DNA of 59,688 bases from Ferrithrix thermotolerans DSM 19514 (GTDB taxonomy: Bacteria; Actinomycetota; Acidimicrobiia; Acidimicrobiales; Ilumatobacteraceae): NCBI GenBank assembly GCA_945861025.1, contig CAMASN010000012.1:1-59688 (forward strand), read 5' to 3'. Under the pieces are notes generated by a model. It was given only the letters and a program-made list of their open reading frames with translations, had not been told where the DNA came from and ran no database searches. A program made the translations under genes and the position numbers. This document shows positions 46,073 to 54,166 of this stretch, one piece after another; positions within the stretch are counted from its first letter, which is position 1, and every line of letters begins with the position of its first letter.

Positions 46073-47023
46073 CTAGGCCGGACGAGCGCGAGGTCCGCGA
46101 TACTGATCGGGCGCGTGATAATCGTACTCGCGCCGCCACGGCAGTTCGGCGAGAAACAGCGCCGCAGCCGGATGTGGATCCATCACGCGCTCAAGGCCGA
46201 GCGGTGGTGTTGGTGCGATGCGCTGATCGCCACGCGCCTGACATTCGGCGCACCAGTAGAGCAAGCGGTGCATTTCGCCGATGCGCTTCACGCGGATGGT
46301 GTCGCCGCAAATCTCGCATCGTTGACCATTGCGGCCATACACCGACAGACCGTTGTGGTCGTGCGATTCAGCTGACAAAAATGGGGACTTGCGATTGGTG
46401 ATACCGGCGCGCATCATGCGGGCGATTGTCTGCACCAACTTGCGGGCGTCGTCTTCGCTGATCGAACCAGCAGTGGCAAACGGGCTCAGCCCAATGTCCC
46501 ACAGCGCTTCGCATCGGTACACATTGCCCACGCCACTGGCCACGTGTTGATCGAGCAGTACTTCGGCAATCGTGGCCGACGGGTCGGCGTAATCGAGGAT
46601 GCGCCGAACGCAGTCTCCGAGGTTCGCGTTGGGGTGCAGCAGATCGGGGCCAAGCCCGCCCGAGCCAGGGTGACGATGGCGATCGAACTGACGGAAGGTC
46701 TCGACGACTGGAGCGTTAAAACACACCGCCACCCAATCGGCAACTTCGATGCACACGCGCAGTTGCTTGGTGGGCTTATGCCAGTGCTCGCCGACCCTGT
46801 ACAGACGCCATGAGCCCGTGAACCGATGCTGTGTGTGCAAGGTGAGTCCGTCGTCCCACACAATCTCGAGGTGCCTGCCGTAGATGTGCACCTGTTCGAT
46901 GACGCGACCGGCGACAGGCGTTGGCCCAGACAACGTTGGCGCGGAGAAACCCACAGTTGGCTTACCGACCAACGCGGTTCGCAACGCCGTGGCGGTGCGA
47001 TGGGCTGTATCACCATCGAGCAC
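46073..47023 (-). CDS. Fpg/Nei-family DNA glycosylase-like protein lacking the N-terminal proline
   Basis: A 316-residue protein with the full Fpg/Nei fold: N-terminal beta sandwich (TLHTQHRFTGSWRLY), H2TH region with GVGNVYRCEALW, and a C-terminal zinc finger with Cys236, Cys239, Cys258 and Cys261, with Arg253 before it. The start GTG at 47023 is fixed by TATTGT 7 bases upstream and gives M-L-D-G-D-T where active enzymes have M-P-E-G-D-T. The catalytic Pro and Glu are thus Leu and Asp, and the conserved Lys of the GK segment is Arg50. It may be a lesion-binding protein or use a different nucleophile. Confidence 0.85.
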   Translation of the reverse strand: MLDGDTAHRTATALRTALVGKPTVGFSAPTLSGPTPVAGRVIEQVHIYGRHLEIVWDDGLTLHTQHRFTGSWRLYRVGEHWHKPTKQLRVCIEVADWVAVCFNAPVVETFRQFDRHRHPGSGGLGPDLLHPNANLGDCVRRILDYADPSATIAEVLLDQHVASGVGNVYRCEALWDIGLSPFATAGSISEDDARKLVQTIARMMRAGITNRKSPFLSAESHDHNGLSVYGRNGQRCEICGDTIRVKRIGEMHRLLYWCAECQARGDQRIAPTPPLGLERVMDPHPAAALFLAELPWRREYDYHAPDQYRGPRARPA

Positions 47024-47030
47024 ACAAGGC

Positions 47031-47036
47031 ACAATA
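47031..47036 (-). promoter_or_regulatory. -10 box of the Nei-like gene
   Basis: TATTGT ends 7 bases before GTG 47023 and decides the unusual N-terminus. Confidence 0.65.
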
Positions 47037-47083
47037 GTGTGCCTTTCGACACCCCTGAGGTGATACCCGATTGTGATCGCATC

Positions 47084-47089
47084 TAGGGT
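47084..47089 (+). promoter_or_regulatory. -10 box of the acidic hypothetical gene
   Basis: TAGGGT ends 6 bases before GTG 47096. Confidence 0.6.
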
Positions 47090-47095
47090 ACGAAA

Positions 47096-47455
47096 GTGAC
47101 CGACAACCAACTTCCTGGCGACAACGACTCAATCGATGAGATCGTTGAGCAGCACGAAGAGTTCGATCCCATCGATCCCATCGACCCAACGAACGACAAC
47201 ATGGTCGAGACGGCGCGGCAGCGCTACGGCAAAGGTGGCGCCGCGATGGCGGCCGGAATGTTCGGTCTCGATGTGGCCCTCGGACTCAAAAAGAAGCCCG
47301 AGTCGGTGCAGGTTCAAGAGGCCTCAAGTCAGCCAGTAAACCTCGACTCCGACGGCTTCGAGATGCCCATCGATGCCAGTACCACTGTGGCCACACCGGC
47401 CCTCGAGCGACGCCCGCCAATCGGTGTCGGCAAACGAAAGTCACGACGTTCGTAG
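47096..47455 (+). CDS. Small acidic hypothetical protein
   Basis: A 119-residue protein with an acidic start containing a DPIDPIDP repeat, a central Gly/Ala-rich helix (GKGGAAMAAGMFGLDVALG) and a basic tail (KRKSRRS). No family is recognised. GTG 47096 follows TAGGGT by 6 bases, so translation is probably leaderless. It is divergent from the Nei-like gene with 72 bases between starts. Confidence 0.6.
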   Translation: MTDNQLPGDNDSIDEIVEQHEEFDPIDPIDPTNDNMVETARQRYGKGGAAMAAGMFGLDVALGLKKKPESVQVQEASSQPVNLDSDGFEMPIDASTTVATPALERRPPIGVGKRKSRRS

Positions 47456-47473
47456 CCAGGCAGTGCGAACGAT

Positions 47474-48010
47474 CTAGGGCAACTCGCCCACGTGCGCGAG
47501 GGCGAACCGAATGAGGCGATCGTGGCCCGCTGTCATTTCGTTACGCACTTTTGCGTCAACCGCTTCTTCGGGCGTGAACCACGCAAGATCTAGGGCCTCT
47601 TGCGATGGAGTGCAGTCGCCATCAACGGGCACGACATACGCAAGGCTCACCGCGTGATGGCGAGGATCATGGAATCCACTTTGGTCAGGATCGGGGAAGT
47701 ACTCGATCACGGTGAACGGTGCAGGGTTCGGCGGAATGCGAGGCAACGCCACCGGCCCGAGATCTTTTTCGAGATGTCGAATGAGCGCATCGCGAATTCG
47801 TTCGCCGAACAACACGCGTCCGCTGACCACCATGCGACTAATGGTTCCGTCGGCGGCCACGCGCAGCAAGAGTCCGATATGCGTCACTCGCCCAAGCGAG
47901 TTCACTCGGACGGGCACGGCATCTACGTACACCATCGGCACGTTGGCTCGCACTTCTGCAAGTTGGTCAGGACTCATCCAGCCGGTCTTGGTCTCAATCT
48001 GATCGCTCAC
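47474..48010 (-). CDS. DUF4916 NUDIX-like protein with a degenerate Nudix box
   Basis: A 178-residue protein of the actinobacterial DUF4916/NUDIX type (ETKTGWMSPDQLAEVRANVPMVYVD around residues 5-29). The Nudix helix reads GRVLFGERIRDALIRHLEKD, where the consensus GX5EX7REUXEEXGU keeps G, E and R but has His, Lys and Asp in place of the metal-binding Glu residues. Pyrophosphohydrolase activity is therefore doubtful. GTG 48010 is chosen for the AAGGAG ribosome site 4 bases upstream, one of the few clear ones in the window. Confidence 0.8.
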   Translation of the reverse strand: MSDQIETKTGWMSPDQLAEVRANVPMVYVDAVPVRVNSLGRVTHIGLLLRVAADGTISRMVVSGRVLFGERIRDALIRHLEKDLGPVALPRIPPNPAPFTVIEYFPDPDQSGFHDPRHHAVSLAYVVPVDGDCTPSQEALDLAWFTPEEAVDAKVRNEMTAGHDRLIRFALAHVGELP

Positions 48011-48066
48011 GCTGCTCCTTGGGGGGGTAACGAATGATCCCAGACGCGGACCCCAAATTCGCGGCT

Positions 48067-48072
48067 TACTAT
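48067..48072 (+). promoter_or_regulatory. -10 box of the DUF3089 lipoprotein gene
   Basis: TACTAT ends 6 bases before ATG 48079. Confidence 0.6.
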
Positions 48073-48078
48073 GTGACA

Positions 48079-49434
48079 ATGCGAAGTCGGTCGGTTCTTG
48101 TGGTGGTTGCCGTTGCTCTGCTCGCCGCGTGTTCTGACGCAGCAACGAACAGCGCTACACCCGACTCAAGCAAATCGGTGTCCACATCTGCAGGAATTTT
48201 GACCACCACTGCGGCCTCGCTTGCCACCACGCCACCAGTCGCCACAGCGCTCACTAACACCACGTCTACGCCCACCGTGCCCACGGTGCCCACCGCTGCG
48301 GCGCCCACAACCACCGCTAAGCCGAAGGCGAAGCCCAAGACTCCGACGCCAACGACAACCACCTCAACGGTTCCGGTGGGGCCGTATAACAGCGCTCTCT
48401 ACGCAGACCCTGCGCGCTGGATCTGCCGCGGCGATGTCACCAACGACGTCTGCGACAGCAGTTATCCCGTCACCGCTGTGGCCGCCGATGGCACCTTGAC
48501 TCTCAATCCGTCCGACATGGCCATTGAACCGCCTACCGATTGCTTCTACGTGTATCCAACTAGCAGCGAAGATGCCACGATGGCCAGCGACTTCACGGCC
48601 GGCGCCGAGGTAAACACGACCATCTTGCAGGCCGCCCGTTTCAACCAAGTGTGTCGTGTGTTCGCACCGATCTACCGATCGGTTACCTCTGCGGGACTCG
48701 GCCGTGCGTTCAGTGCGGGCGACCCACAATTCCCCGCCGCTTGGAACCAGGCGTATCTCGATGTACTCGACTCGTGGCGCCAATATCTCGCTCACCACAA
48801 CAACGGTCGACCCATCGTTATCATCGCTCATTCGCAAGGCAGCTTTCATGTGGTTCGTCTGCTGAAAGAAGAGATCGATCCCAAACCCGAGCAACGCAAT
48901 CTTGTCGTGTCGGCCATCGTCGCTGGCACCTCATTTCAAGTGGCGACTGGTCGCGATGTGGGCGGCGATACCCAGAACATGCCGCTCTGTCGTTCGAATA
49001 TCCAGTTCGGTTGTGTCATCACCTTTCAGACATTCCGCGACAACGTGCCACCCCAACCCGGCACATTGTTCGGCGTGCCCGGCGCAACCACAGACTCAGC
49101 ATGCACCAATCCAGCAGCCCTCGCAGGCGGTCCCGCCTTGCTCGATGCGGCAGCGCCTACGGGTCCATGGATCTTTGCGAGTACCTACACAGGACCCGCT
49201 ATTTCCACTCGATTCATGAGCGCGCCTGGCCTTGTCACCGCCGAATGCAAAGTGCTCAATGGCTACCGGTATCTGGCGGTCACCATCAACGCCGATCCAA
49301 CCGATGCCCGCACCGACGACATCCGCGGCGACAGCGCTCCCAACTGGGGCCTGCATGCGGTAGACCTCAACCTGCCACAGGAGTCGCTGATCTCGGTGGT
49401 GCGATCGCAAGCCGCCGCGTTCCTTGGTCGCTGA
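48079..49434 (+). CDS. Lipoprotein with DUF3089 alpha/beta-hydrolase domain
   Basis: A 451-residue exported lipoprotein: signal peptide with lipobox LLAAC ending at Cys18, then a ~90-residue Thr/Pro/Ala-rich wall-spanning linker (PTTTAKPKAKPKTPTPTTTT) and a DUF3089 hydrolase domain with CFYVYPT near the oxyanion strand and nucleophile Ser in IAHSQGS. Several Cys pairs (CRGDVTNDVCD) suggest disulfides outside the membrane. It probably hydrolyses an ester or lipid at the cell surface. ATG 48079 is 6 bases after TACTAT. Confidence 0.88.
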   Translation: MRSRSVLVVVAVALLAACSDAATNSATPDSSKSVSTSAGILTTTAASLATTPPVATALTNTTSTPTVPTVPTAAAPTTTAKPKAKPKTPTPTTTTSTVPVGPYNSALYADPARWICRGDVTNDVCDSSYPVTAVAADGTLTLNPSDMAIEPPTDCFYVYPTSSEDATMASDFTAGAEVNTTILQAARFNQVCRVFAPIYRSVTSAGLGRAFSAGDPQFPAAWNQAYLDVLDSWRQYLAHHNNGRPIVIIAHSQGSFHVVRLLKEEIDPKPEQRNLVVSAIVAGTSFQVATGRDVGGDTQNMPLCRSNIQFGCVITFQTFRDNVPPQPGTLFGVPGATTDSACTNPAALAGGPALLDAAAPTGPWIFASTYTGPAISTRFMSAPGLVTAECKVLNGYRYLAVTINADPTDARTDDIRGDSAPNWGLHAVDLNLPQESLISVVRSQAAAFLGR

Positions 49435-49470
49435 GTTCAAGCTCCGCATGGAGACTCTCGGCTACTGGGT

Positions 49471-49476
49471 TACCCT
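49471..49476 (+). promoter_or_regulatory. -10 box of the ArsA-like pair
   Basis: TACCCT ends 6 bases before ATG 49483. Confidence 0.6.
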
Positions 49477-49482
49477 TGTGTG

Positions 49483-50454
49483 ATGAACCGTGGCGCGCTT
49501 CGTAGTCTGACGCCGACATGGATCGCCAACTCGAGTGTCACTGTCGTTGCCGGCAAGGGCGGCGTGGGCTCAAGCACCGTGGCCGCAGCACTTGCACTAG
49601 TTGCCGCTCGCCAGGGGGCCGACGTGTTGCTCGTGGCAGTCGATGGCCGGCCAGGCTTGGGACCATTGCTCGGCGGTGAACCCATTGGCCCCGAAGAGCG
49701 AGTGCTGCGAGCGTTCAAAGGTAAGGGCCGCATCAGGGGTCGCACGATTCCGCCCGCTCAGGCGTTTAGCGACTACCTCGAGCTCAAGGGCATCAGCGGG
49801 CTGTTGCGTAAAGCGGCGTCGGCTGCGTCGCTCGATGTGATTGCCGCTGCCACACCTGGCCTTGAGCACCTGCTGGTGTTGGGCAAGATCAAAGAACTCG
49901 ATCGCGAGAAGGCTGCCGACCTGATCATCGTCGACGCTCCACCGGCCGGACTCGCTGCACCGTTTCTGCGATCTGCGTCAGCGCTGCAGGCAGTGGTGGC
50001 CAGTGGGCCCATCCGCACGCAGGCCGACGAAGTAGCCGCGATGCTCGCCGATCCGCGTCGGTGCCAAGGCTTGCTTGTCACCCTTGCCGAAGAGACTCCG
50101 GTCAACGAAGTGGTCGAACTCGCATACGACCTCGAGGAGAAGATCGGACTCACCCTTGGTCCGCTCGTGGTCAACGCGTGCTGGCCCGATCGTCCCGGAT
50201 TGCATATGTCGCCCACCGCAGCAGCGCGCGCTCAGGGTGTGAAGTTGTCCCGCGCCGCGAAAGCAGCGCTCGACATATCTGGCGAGTTCGGACGTCAACG
50301 ACTCGAGGGACAGAGCCGACAGCTCACTCGTCTCGGCCAACTGTTGCCGCTCTCACGCGTGATTCTGCCACGCATACCGACGGCTCGGTTTGGACCCGCC
50401 GAACTCGATGTGCTTGCCGACGCGTTGTCTGTAGATCCAGTGGGTGCGCGATGA
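49483..50454 (+). CDS. ArsA/Get3-like ATPase subunit 1 (P-loop lysine missing)
   Basis: A 323-residue ArsA/Get3-family protein, homologous to the first member of the paired ATPases of mycobacteria. The deviant Walker A reads GKGGVGSST (24-32): the intermolecular signature Lys25 is present but the P-loop Lys is Ser30. The A-loop motif VDAPPAGLAAPF is present; the usual DPA switch is VDGRPG. Alone it should bind ATP poorly. ATG 49483 is 6 bases after TACCCT (a GTG three bases earlier is possible). It overlaps subunit 2 by four bases (ATGA), so a stable heterodimer is likely. Confidence 0.88.
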   Translation: MNRGALRSLTPTWIANSSVTVVAGKGGVGSSTVAAALALVAARQGADVLLVAVDGRPGLGPLLGGEPIGPEERVLRAFKGKGRIRGRTIPPAQAFSDYLELKGISGLLRKAASAASLDVIAAATPGLEHLLVLGKIKELDREKAADLIIVDAPPAGLAAPFLRSASALQAVVASGPIRTQADEVAAMLADPRRCQGLLVTLAEETPVNEVVELAYDLEEKIGLTLGPLVVNACWPDRPGLHMSPTAAARAQGVKLSRAAKAALDISGEFGRQRLEGQSRQLTRLGQLLPLSRVILPRIPTARFGPAELDVLADALSVDPVGAR

Positions 50455-51533
50455 CCACACAGCCAACTCTCAACGACGTGCTCGCCAACTCATCGCTCCT
50501 TGTCACCTGCGGACCTGGCGGTGTGGGCAAGACAACTACTGCTGCAGCACTCGCGATCGCTGCGGCTCGTATGGGTCGACGCGTCGTTGTGGTCACCGTA
50601 GATCCGGCCCGGCGACTCGCCGATGCGCTCGGGCTCGACATGGACTCGCGCGATCACGAGCCTCATCAGGTGCACGAAGCAACCGAGGGCACCGGCTCGC
50701 TGTCGGCGCTGATGCTCGACGCCGAAACAACCTTCGATCGGCTCATCACCGAACGGGCCGGCGATCCCGAACGTGCCGCAGCCGTACTCGCCAACCCGGT
50801 GTATCGCAGCCTTGCCGGCTCGCTGGGTGGCGCTCAGGAGTACATGGCCATTGAGCGACTGCACCAGTTGCACTCAAGTGGCGCTTACGACCTTGTGGTC
50901 ATCGACACGCCACCGTCACGCCACGCCATCGATCTGCTTGAGGCGCCCGATCGGCTCGTCACGTTTCTGAGCCACCCCATCTATCGAGTCCTCACCCTGC
51001 CATCGCGTTCGTTTGCCAAAGTCACCAACGCTGGGTCGTCGGCGTTCTTGTGGCTGGTTCGCAAACTTGCTGGGCCAAAGATTGTCGAAGACACCATCGA
51101 GTTCTTTCGATCGTTAGCAACAATGGAAGAGGGCCTGCGCACACGCGCCGCCGAAGTGTCGGTGTTGCTGCGCGACAAACAAACAGCCTTCGTCTTGGTG
51201 TCCAGTCCGCGTGCCGAGGCCATTGCCGAGTCGACCCATCTTGTGAACGCATTGCGCGATGGCGGGTTCCGTCTCGGCGGTGTTGTGGTGAACCTCGTTC
51301 ACCCATTGCCGCCACCCGCCGAGGCGTTCTTCGATTTGGCTCCTGGGCCGCTCGCCGATCACGTTGCGTACCACGCCGAACTCTTCGCGCTCGCAACATC
51401 CGAGCGCAGCGAGATGGCCGAGTTGATGGCACTCGCTAAGGGTGCAGCCGAAGCCGAGCTGCCGTTGCTTGACGGCGACATCCACGACGTCGCTGGCCTC
51501 AAGGCATTGGCCGAAATGCTCGTCGGTCCCTAA
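50451..51533 (+). CDS. ArsA/Get3-like ATPase subunit 2 (signature lysine missing)
   Basis: A 360-residue ArsA/Get3-family protein. Walker A reads CGPGGVGKTT (20-29): the P-loop Lys27 is present but the deviant signature Lys is Pro22, the mirror of subunit 1. Switch motifs VDPARRLADALG and VIDTPPSRHAIDLL are intact. No arsenite-binding Cys triad is seen, so arsenic transport is unlikely; a client-protein or envelope role is more plausible. ATG 50451 overlaps the upstream stop. The heterodimer would hold one composite ATP site. Confidence 0.9.
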   Translation: MTTQPTLNDVLANSSLLVTCGPGGVGKTTTAAALAIAAARMGRRVVVVTVDPARRLADALGLDMDSRDHEPHQVHEATEGTGSLSALMLDAETTFDRLITERAGDPERAAAVLANPVYRSLAGSLGGAQEYMAIERLHQLHSSGAYDLVVIDTPPSRHAIDLLEAPDRLVTFLSHPIYRVLTLPSRSFAKVTNAGSSAFLWLVRKLAGPKIVEDTIEFFRSLATMEEGLRTRAAEVSVLLRDKQTAFVLVSSPRAEAIAESTHLVNALRDGGFRLGGVVVNLVHPLPPPAEAFFDLAPGPLADHVAYHAELFALATSERSEMAELMALAKGAAEAELPLLDGDIHDVAGLKALAEMLVGP

Positions 51534-51564
51534 CGCAGATTGTCAGGCCGAGCCACAGCGGCCG

Positions 51565-51570
51565 TACCGT
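51565..51570 (+). promoter_or_regulatory. -10 box of the LLM monooxygenase gene
   Basis: TACCGT ends 6 bases before ATG 51577. Confidence 0.6.
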
Positions 51571-51576
51571 AGGGGC

Positions 51577-52602
51577 ATGACTTCGTCGCCCCCCGTGCAA
51601 CTGTCAGTACTTGATCTTTCGATCCTCGCCGAGGGAGCGTCAAGCAGCGACGCTCTCCGCGACACCACAGCGCTTGCGGTGCATGCCGATGCGCTTGGCT
51701 TCACCCGCTTTTGGGTAGCCGAGCATCACAACATGCCCAGCGTGGCGTGCACCTCGCCCACCATCCTCATCGCGCATCTCGCCGCGCTCACTCAACAGAT
51801 CCATGTCGGGTCCGGTGGGGTCATGCTGCCCAACCACGCTCCGCTCGTTGTAGCCGAACAGTTCGCAATGCTCGAGGCGCTTCACCCCGGCCGCGTCGAT
51901 GTCGGCATCGGTCGCGCACCGGGCACCGACCAACTCACCGCAGCAGCGCTTCGCCGTTCCACCGACGCTCTCGGTGCCGAAGACTTTCCGCGTCACCTCA
52001 TCGACCTGATGGGTTTGCTCGGCGATGCTCGCGCCGATGTTCCGTGGGGCAGCGGCCTAGCGAGCAAGTTCCGCGCCACCCCCGCAGCCGCATCATCGCC
52101 AAGCGTCTTCCTGCTCGGATCAAGCGGATACAGCGCCGAGCTTGCGGGGTTCCTCGGGCTTCCGTTTGCCTTCGCTCACCACTTCGACATGGGTGGCACG
52201 CTGCAAGCCGTAGACCTCTATCGCCGCAACTTCAAGCCATCGAGTGTGCTCGCCGAGCCACACATGATCGTCACCGCAAACGTGCTCGCCGCCGACACAG
52301 CCGAAGAAGCCGATTGGCACTCGGCACCCGGTCGCCTCACCGCGCTTGGTCGCCGCACGGGCCGCTTCACCCCGCTGCCCTCGCCAAGCGTTGCCGCAGC
52401 GCACCCCGACATCGAAGAAGCCAAGCGTCTTCCAAGCAACCGAATTGTTGGATCCATCGTCGAGGTGGCGGAGCAACTTCATGGTCTTGTCGAGCGCACC
52501 GGAGCCGACGAAATCATGGTCACTGCGGTGGCCTTCGATCTGTCAGCGCGACTGCGCAGTCTTGAACTCTTGGCCGAGCACTGGCTCGGGGTCAGGGCGT
52601 AG
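51577..52602 (+). CDS. LLM-class (luciferase-like) flavin monooxygenase
   Basis: A 341-residue bacterial luciferase-like barrel: LDLSILAEGASSSDALRDTT at the start, FWVAEHHNMP (typical group A motif), VGSGGVMLPNHAPLVVAEQFAMLEALHPGRVDVGIGRAPGTD (around residues 75-115). It uses reduced FMN or F420; the substrate is unknown. ATG 51577 is 6 bases after TACCGT. Its 3' end overlaps the convergent membrane gene by 11 bases. Confidence 0.9.
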   Translation: MTSSPPVQLSVLDLSILAEGASSSDALRDTTALAVHADALGFTRFWVAEHHNMPSVACTSPTILIAHLAALTQQIHVGSGGVMLPNHAPLVVAEQFAMLEALHPGRVDVGIGRAPGTDQLTAAALRRSTDALGAEDFPRHLIDLMGLLGDARADVPWGSGLASKFRATPAAASSPSVFLLGSSGYSAELAGFLGLPFAFAHHFDMGGTLQAVDLYRRNFKPSSVLAEPHMIVTANVLAADTAEEADWHSAPGRLTALGRRTGRFTPLPSPSVAAAHPDIEEAKRLPSNRIVGSIVEVAEQLHGLVERTGADEIMVTAVAFDLSARLRSLELLAEHWLGVRA

Positions 52603-53206
52603 ACGCCGGGGGCAGCGTTGGCTGCGTAATCGACGAGATATCCAACGGGATTCTGGTCACGCCCGATGGAGTCTCGGTCTCCATGACACCTTGGTGCACC
52701 TCAATGGTGTCGCCGATCACTGCCCAATACGAGAACGCTGTCACATAGAGCAGCGTGGCGACGATGACGATCTTTGACGACAGGTCGGCCTTGGCCGGCG
52801 TTTGCTCGGCATACCCTGCCCGCAGAAACGGCCACAGCGAGACGACGACAACGACCTCAAGCAGTATTGAGAGCACATCTGATCGGCCAAAAGTTCCGCG
52901 AATGCCCTGCGTCGGCCCAATCGGCAGGCCAAAGGCGCGGTCCCACACCCAGATCACTATTGGTATCACGCTGATCGCGATGACTCCAGCGACAACCTGC
53001 CGGTTCAACGCGAACAACATCGCAACGGCTGCCAATGCCTCGACAATGGCAAGCACAAAGAAGAACGTGCCCGAAACGGGCCACTCATCGTTGTGGGGCC
53101 CAATAACGCTCCAGTGAACAACCTGTGCGCCCACCAGACAAATGAAAGCGACCACCACGCGGGCGGTAAACCACCGACTGAGCGGGTGCTCCACAGAATC
53201 TGTCAT
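52592..53206 (-). CDS. Hypothetical polytopic membrane protein
   Basis: A 204-residue protein with five hydrophobic segments (ARVVVAFICLVGAQVV, FFFVLAIVEALAAVAMLFAL, VVAGVIAISVIPIVIWVW, LSILLEVVVVVSLWPFL, IVIVATLLYVTAFSYWAVIG). No family is recognised. It starts two bases after the stop of a 46-residue membrane peptide gene, so they form a pair. The ATG at 53206 is preceded by an A-rich GAAGAAG sequence. Confidence 0.65.
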   Translation of the reverse strand: MTDSVEHPLSRWFTARVVVAFICLVGAQVVHWSVIGPHNDEWPVSGTFFFVLAIVEALAAVAMLFALNRQVVAGVIAISVIPIVIWVWDRAFGLPIGPTQGIRGTFGRSDVLSILLEVVVVVSLWPFLRAGYAEQTPAKADLSSKIVIVATLLYVTAFSYWAVIGDTIEVHQGVMETETPSGVTRIPLDISSITQPTLPPASTP

Positions 53207-53208
53207 CG

Positions 53209-53349
53209 CTACTTCTTCTCGCGAAGCGAACTACCGCGCGACGAGGCGCCGCGACGGCGAACCACCAACAACAGCGCGCATACGGCAGCCAACGGCGCTG
53301 CCATCAGCAACGCTTCGTCCCAATTAAAACCGCTGGCATGACCAAGCAT
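53209..53349 (-). CDS. Small (46-residue) membrane peptide
   Basis: A short open frame encoding MLGHASGFNWDEALLMAAPL, one membrane helix (AAPLAAVCALLLVV) and a basic tail (RRRGASSRGSSLREKK). It sits two bases upstream of the 204-residue membrane protein, and its charge pattern fits an N-out, C-in single-pass peptide. The frame is open upstream to 53397, but the extra residues are hydrophilic. It could be a small subunit or regulator of its neighbour. The evidence is composition and spacing only. Confidence 0.5.
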   Translation of the reverse strand: MLGHASGFNWDEALLMAAPLAAVCALLLVVRRRGASSRGSSLREKK

Positions 53350-53433
53350 CGCTACTCCCTCAACCGTTGCGCTCTCCGCATCAATCGCGTCACGCACTCA
53401 ATGAAATCAAGGTGATTCTAATGGTCTGGTCAC

Positions 53434-54141
53434 ATGCGAACGCGGCACGATCACTCCTTCACCGAACCCATCGGCTTTGATGTTCGAATGAACGTTATTG
53501 ACGCCGTCGGCACCCGCATTTCCATACGCCAGTTCACCGCGGAGCCCGTCAGCGACGAGCTACTCCGCGGCCTCGTCCAAGACGCAGGCGGCGCGCCAAG
53601 TGGCGGCAACGTACAGCCATGGCGCATCTACGTTGTGAACGGCGCATCGATGGCACGGCTTCGTGAGTTTCTCCCCACTCAGGCTCCCATGGATGCCCCC
53701 GAGTACGACATCTACCCCGCTGGTCTCGTCGAGCCGTACCGCACCAATCGTTTCACCATCGGCGAGCAGATGTACGCGACGCTCGGCATTCCCCGCGACG
53801 ACAAAGCCGGTCGCAGCCAACAGTTCGCGCACAACAACAACTTCTTCGATGCCCCAGCCGCGATCTTCTGCTTCATCGATCGCCAGATGGGTCTACCCCA
53901 GTGGAGCGACCTCGGCATGTACCTGCAAACCTTCATGCTGCTGGCTGTCGAGCGGGGCCTCGGCACCTGCGCGCAGGAGTACTGGTCAATTCGCCATGCA
54001 GCGATATCGACCTTTGTCGATGCGCCCGCCAACGAGATGATTTTCTGTGGCGTTTCCATCGGCCACCCCGACCCGACCGCAGCGATCAACACACTGAAGT
54101 CCGAGCGCATGCCATTCGACGGTTTCGCCCGATTCGTGTAA
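53434..54141 (+). CDS. Nitroreductase-family flavoprotein
   Basis: A 235-residue FMN nitroreductase: RISIRQFTAEPVSDELLRGL followed by DAGGAPSGGNVQPWRIYVV, which places the FMN phosphate and ring contacts, and C-terminal LGTCAQEYWSIRHAA and GVSIGHPDP. ATG 53434 is the first start; ATG 53488 (MNVIDAVGTR) would also contain the whole fold. It is convergent with the flavin monooxygenase gene, 25 bases apart. The natural substrate is unknown. Confidence 0.88.
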   Translation: MRTRHDHSFTEPIGFDVRMNVIDAVGTRISIRQFTAEPVSDELLRGLVQDAGGAPSGGNVQPWRIYVVNGASMARLREFLPTQAPMDAPEYDIYPAGLVEPYRTNRFTIGEQMYATLGIPRDDKAGRSQQFAHNNNFFDAPAAIFCFIDRQMGLPQWSDLGMYLQTFMLLAVERGLGTCAQEYWSIRHAAISTFVDAPANEMIFCGVSIGHPDPTAAINTLKSERMPFDGFARFV

Positions 54142-54166
54142 CTCGCCAGCGAAGCGGGATCACTGT

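Noticed and set aside
50061-50450. 130-residue upstream extension of ArsA-like subunit 2
   Set aside because: It lies out of frame inside subunit 1 and is Arg-rich; the ATGA overlap gives the natural start.
49483-51533. Arsenite-resistance ATPase
   Set aside because: No Cys triad for arsenite and no arsB, arsR or arsC nearby; the pair fits the actinobacterial paired ArsA/Get3-like locus better.
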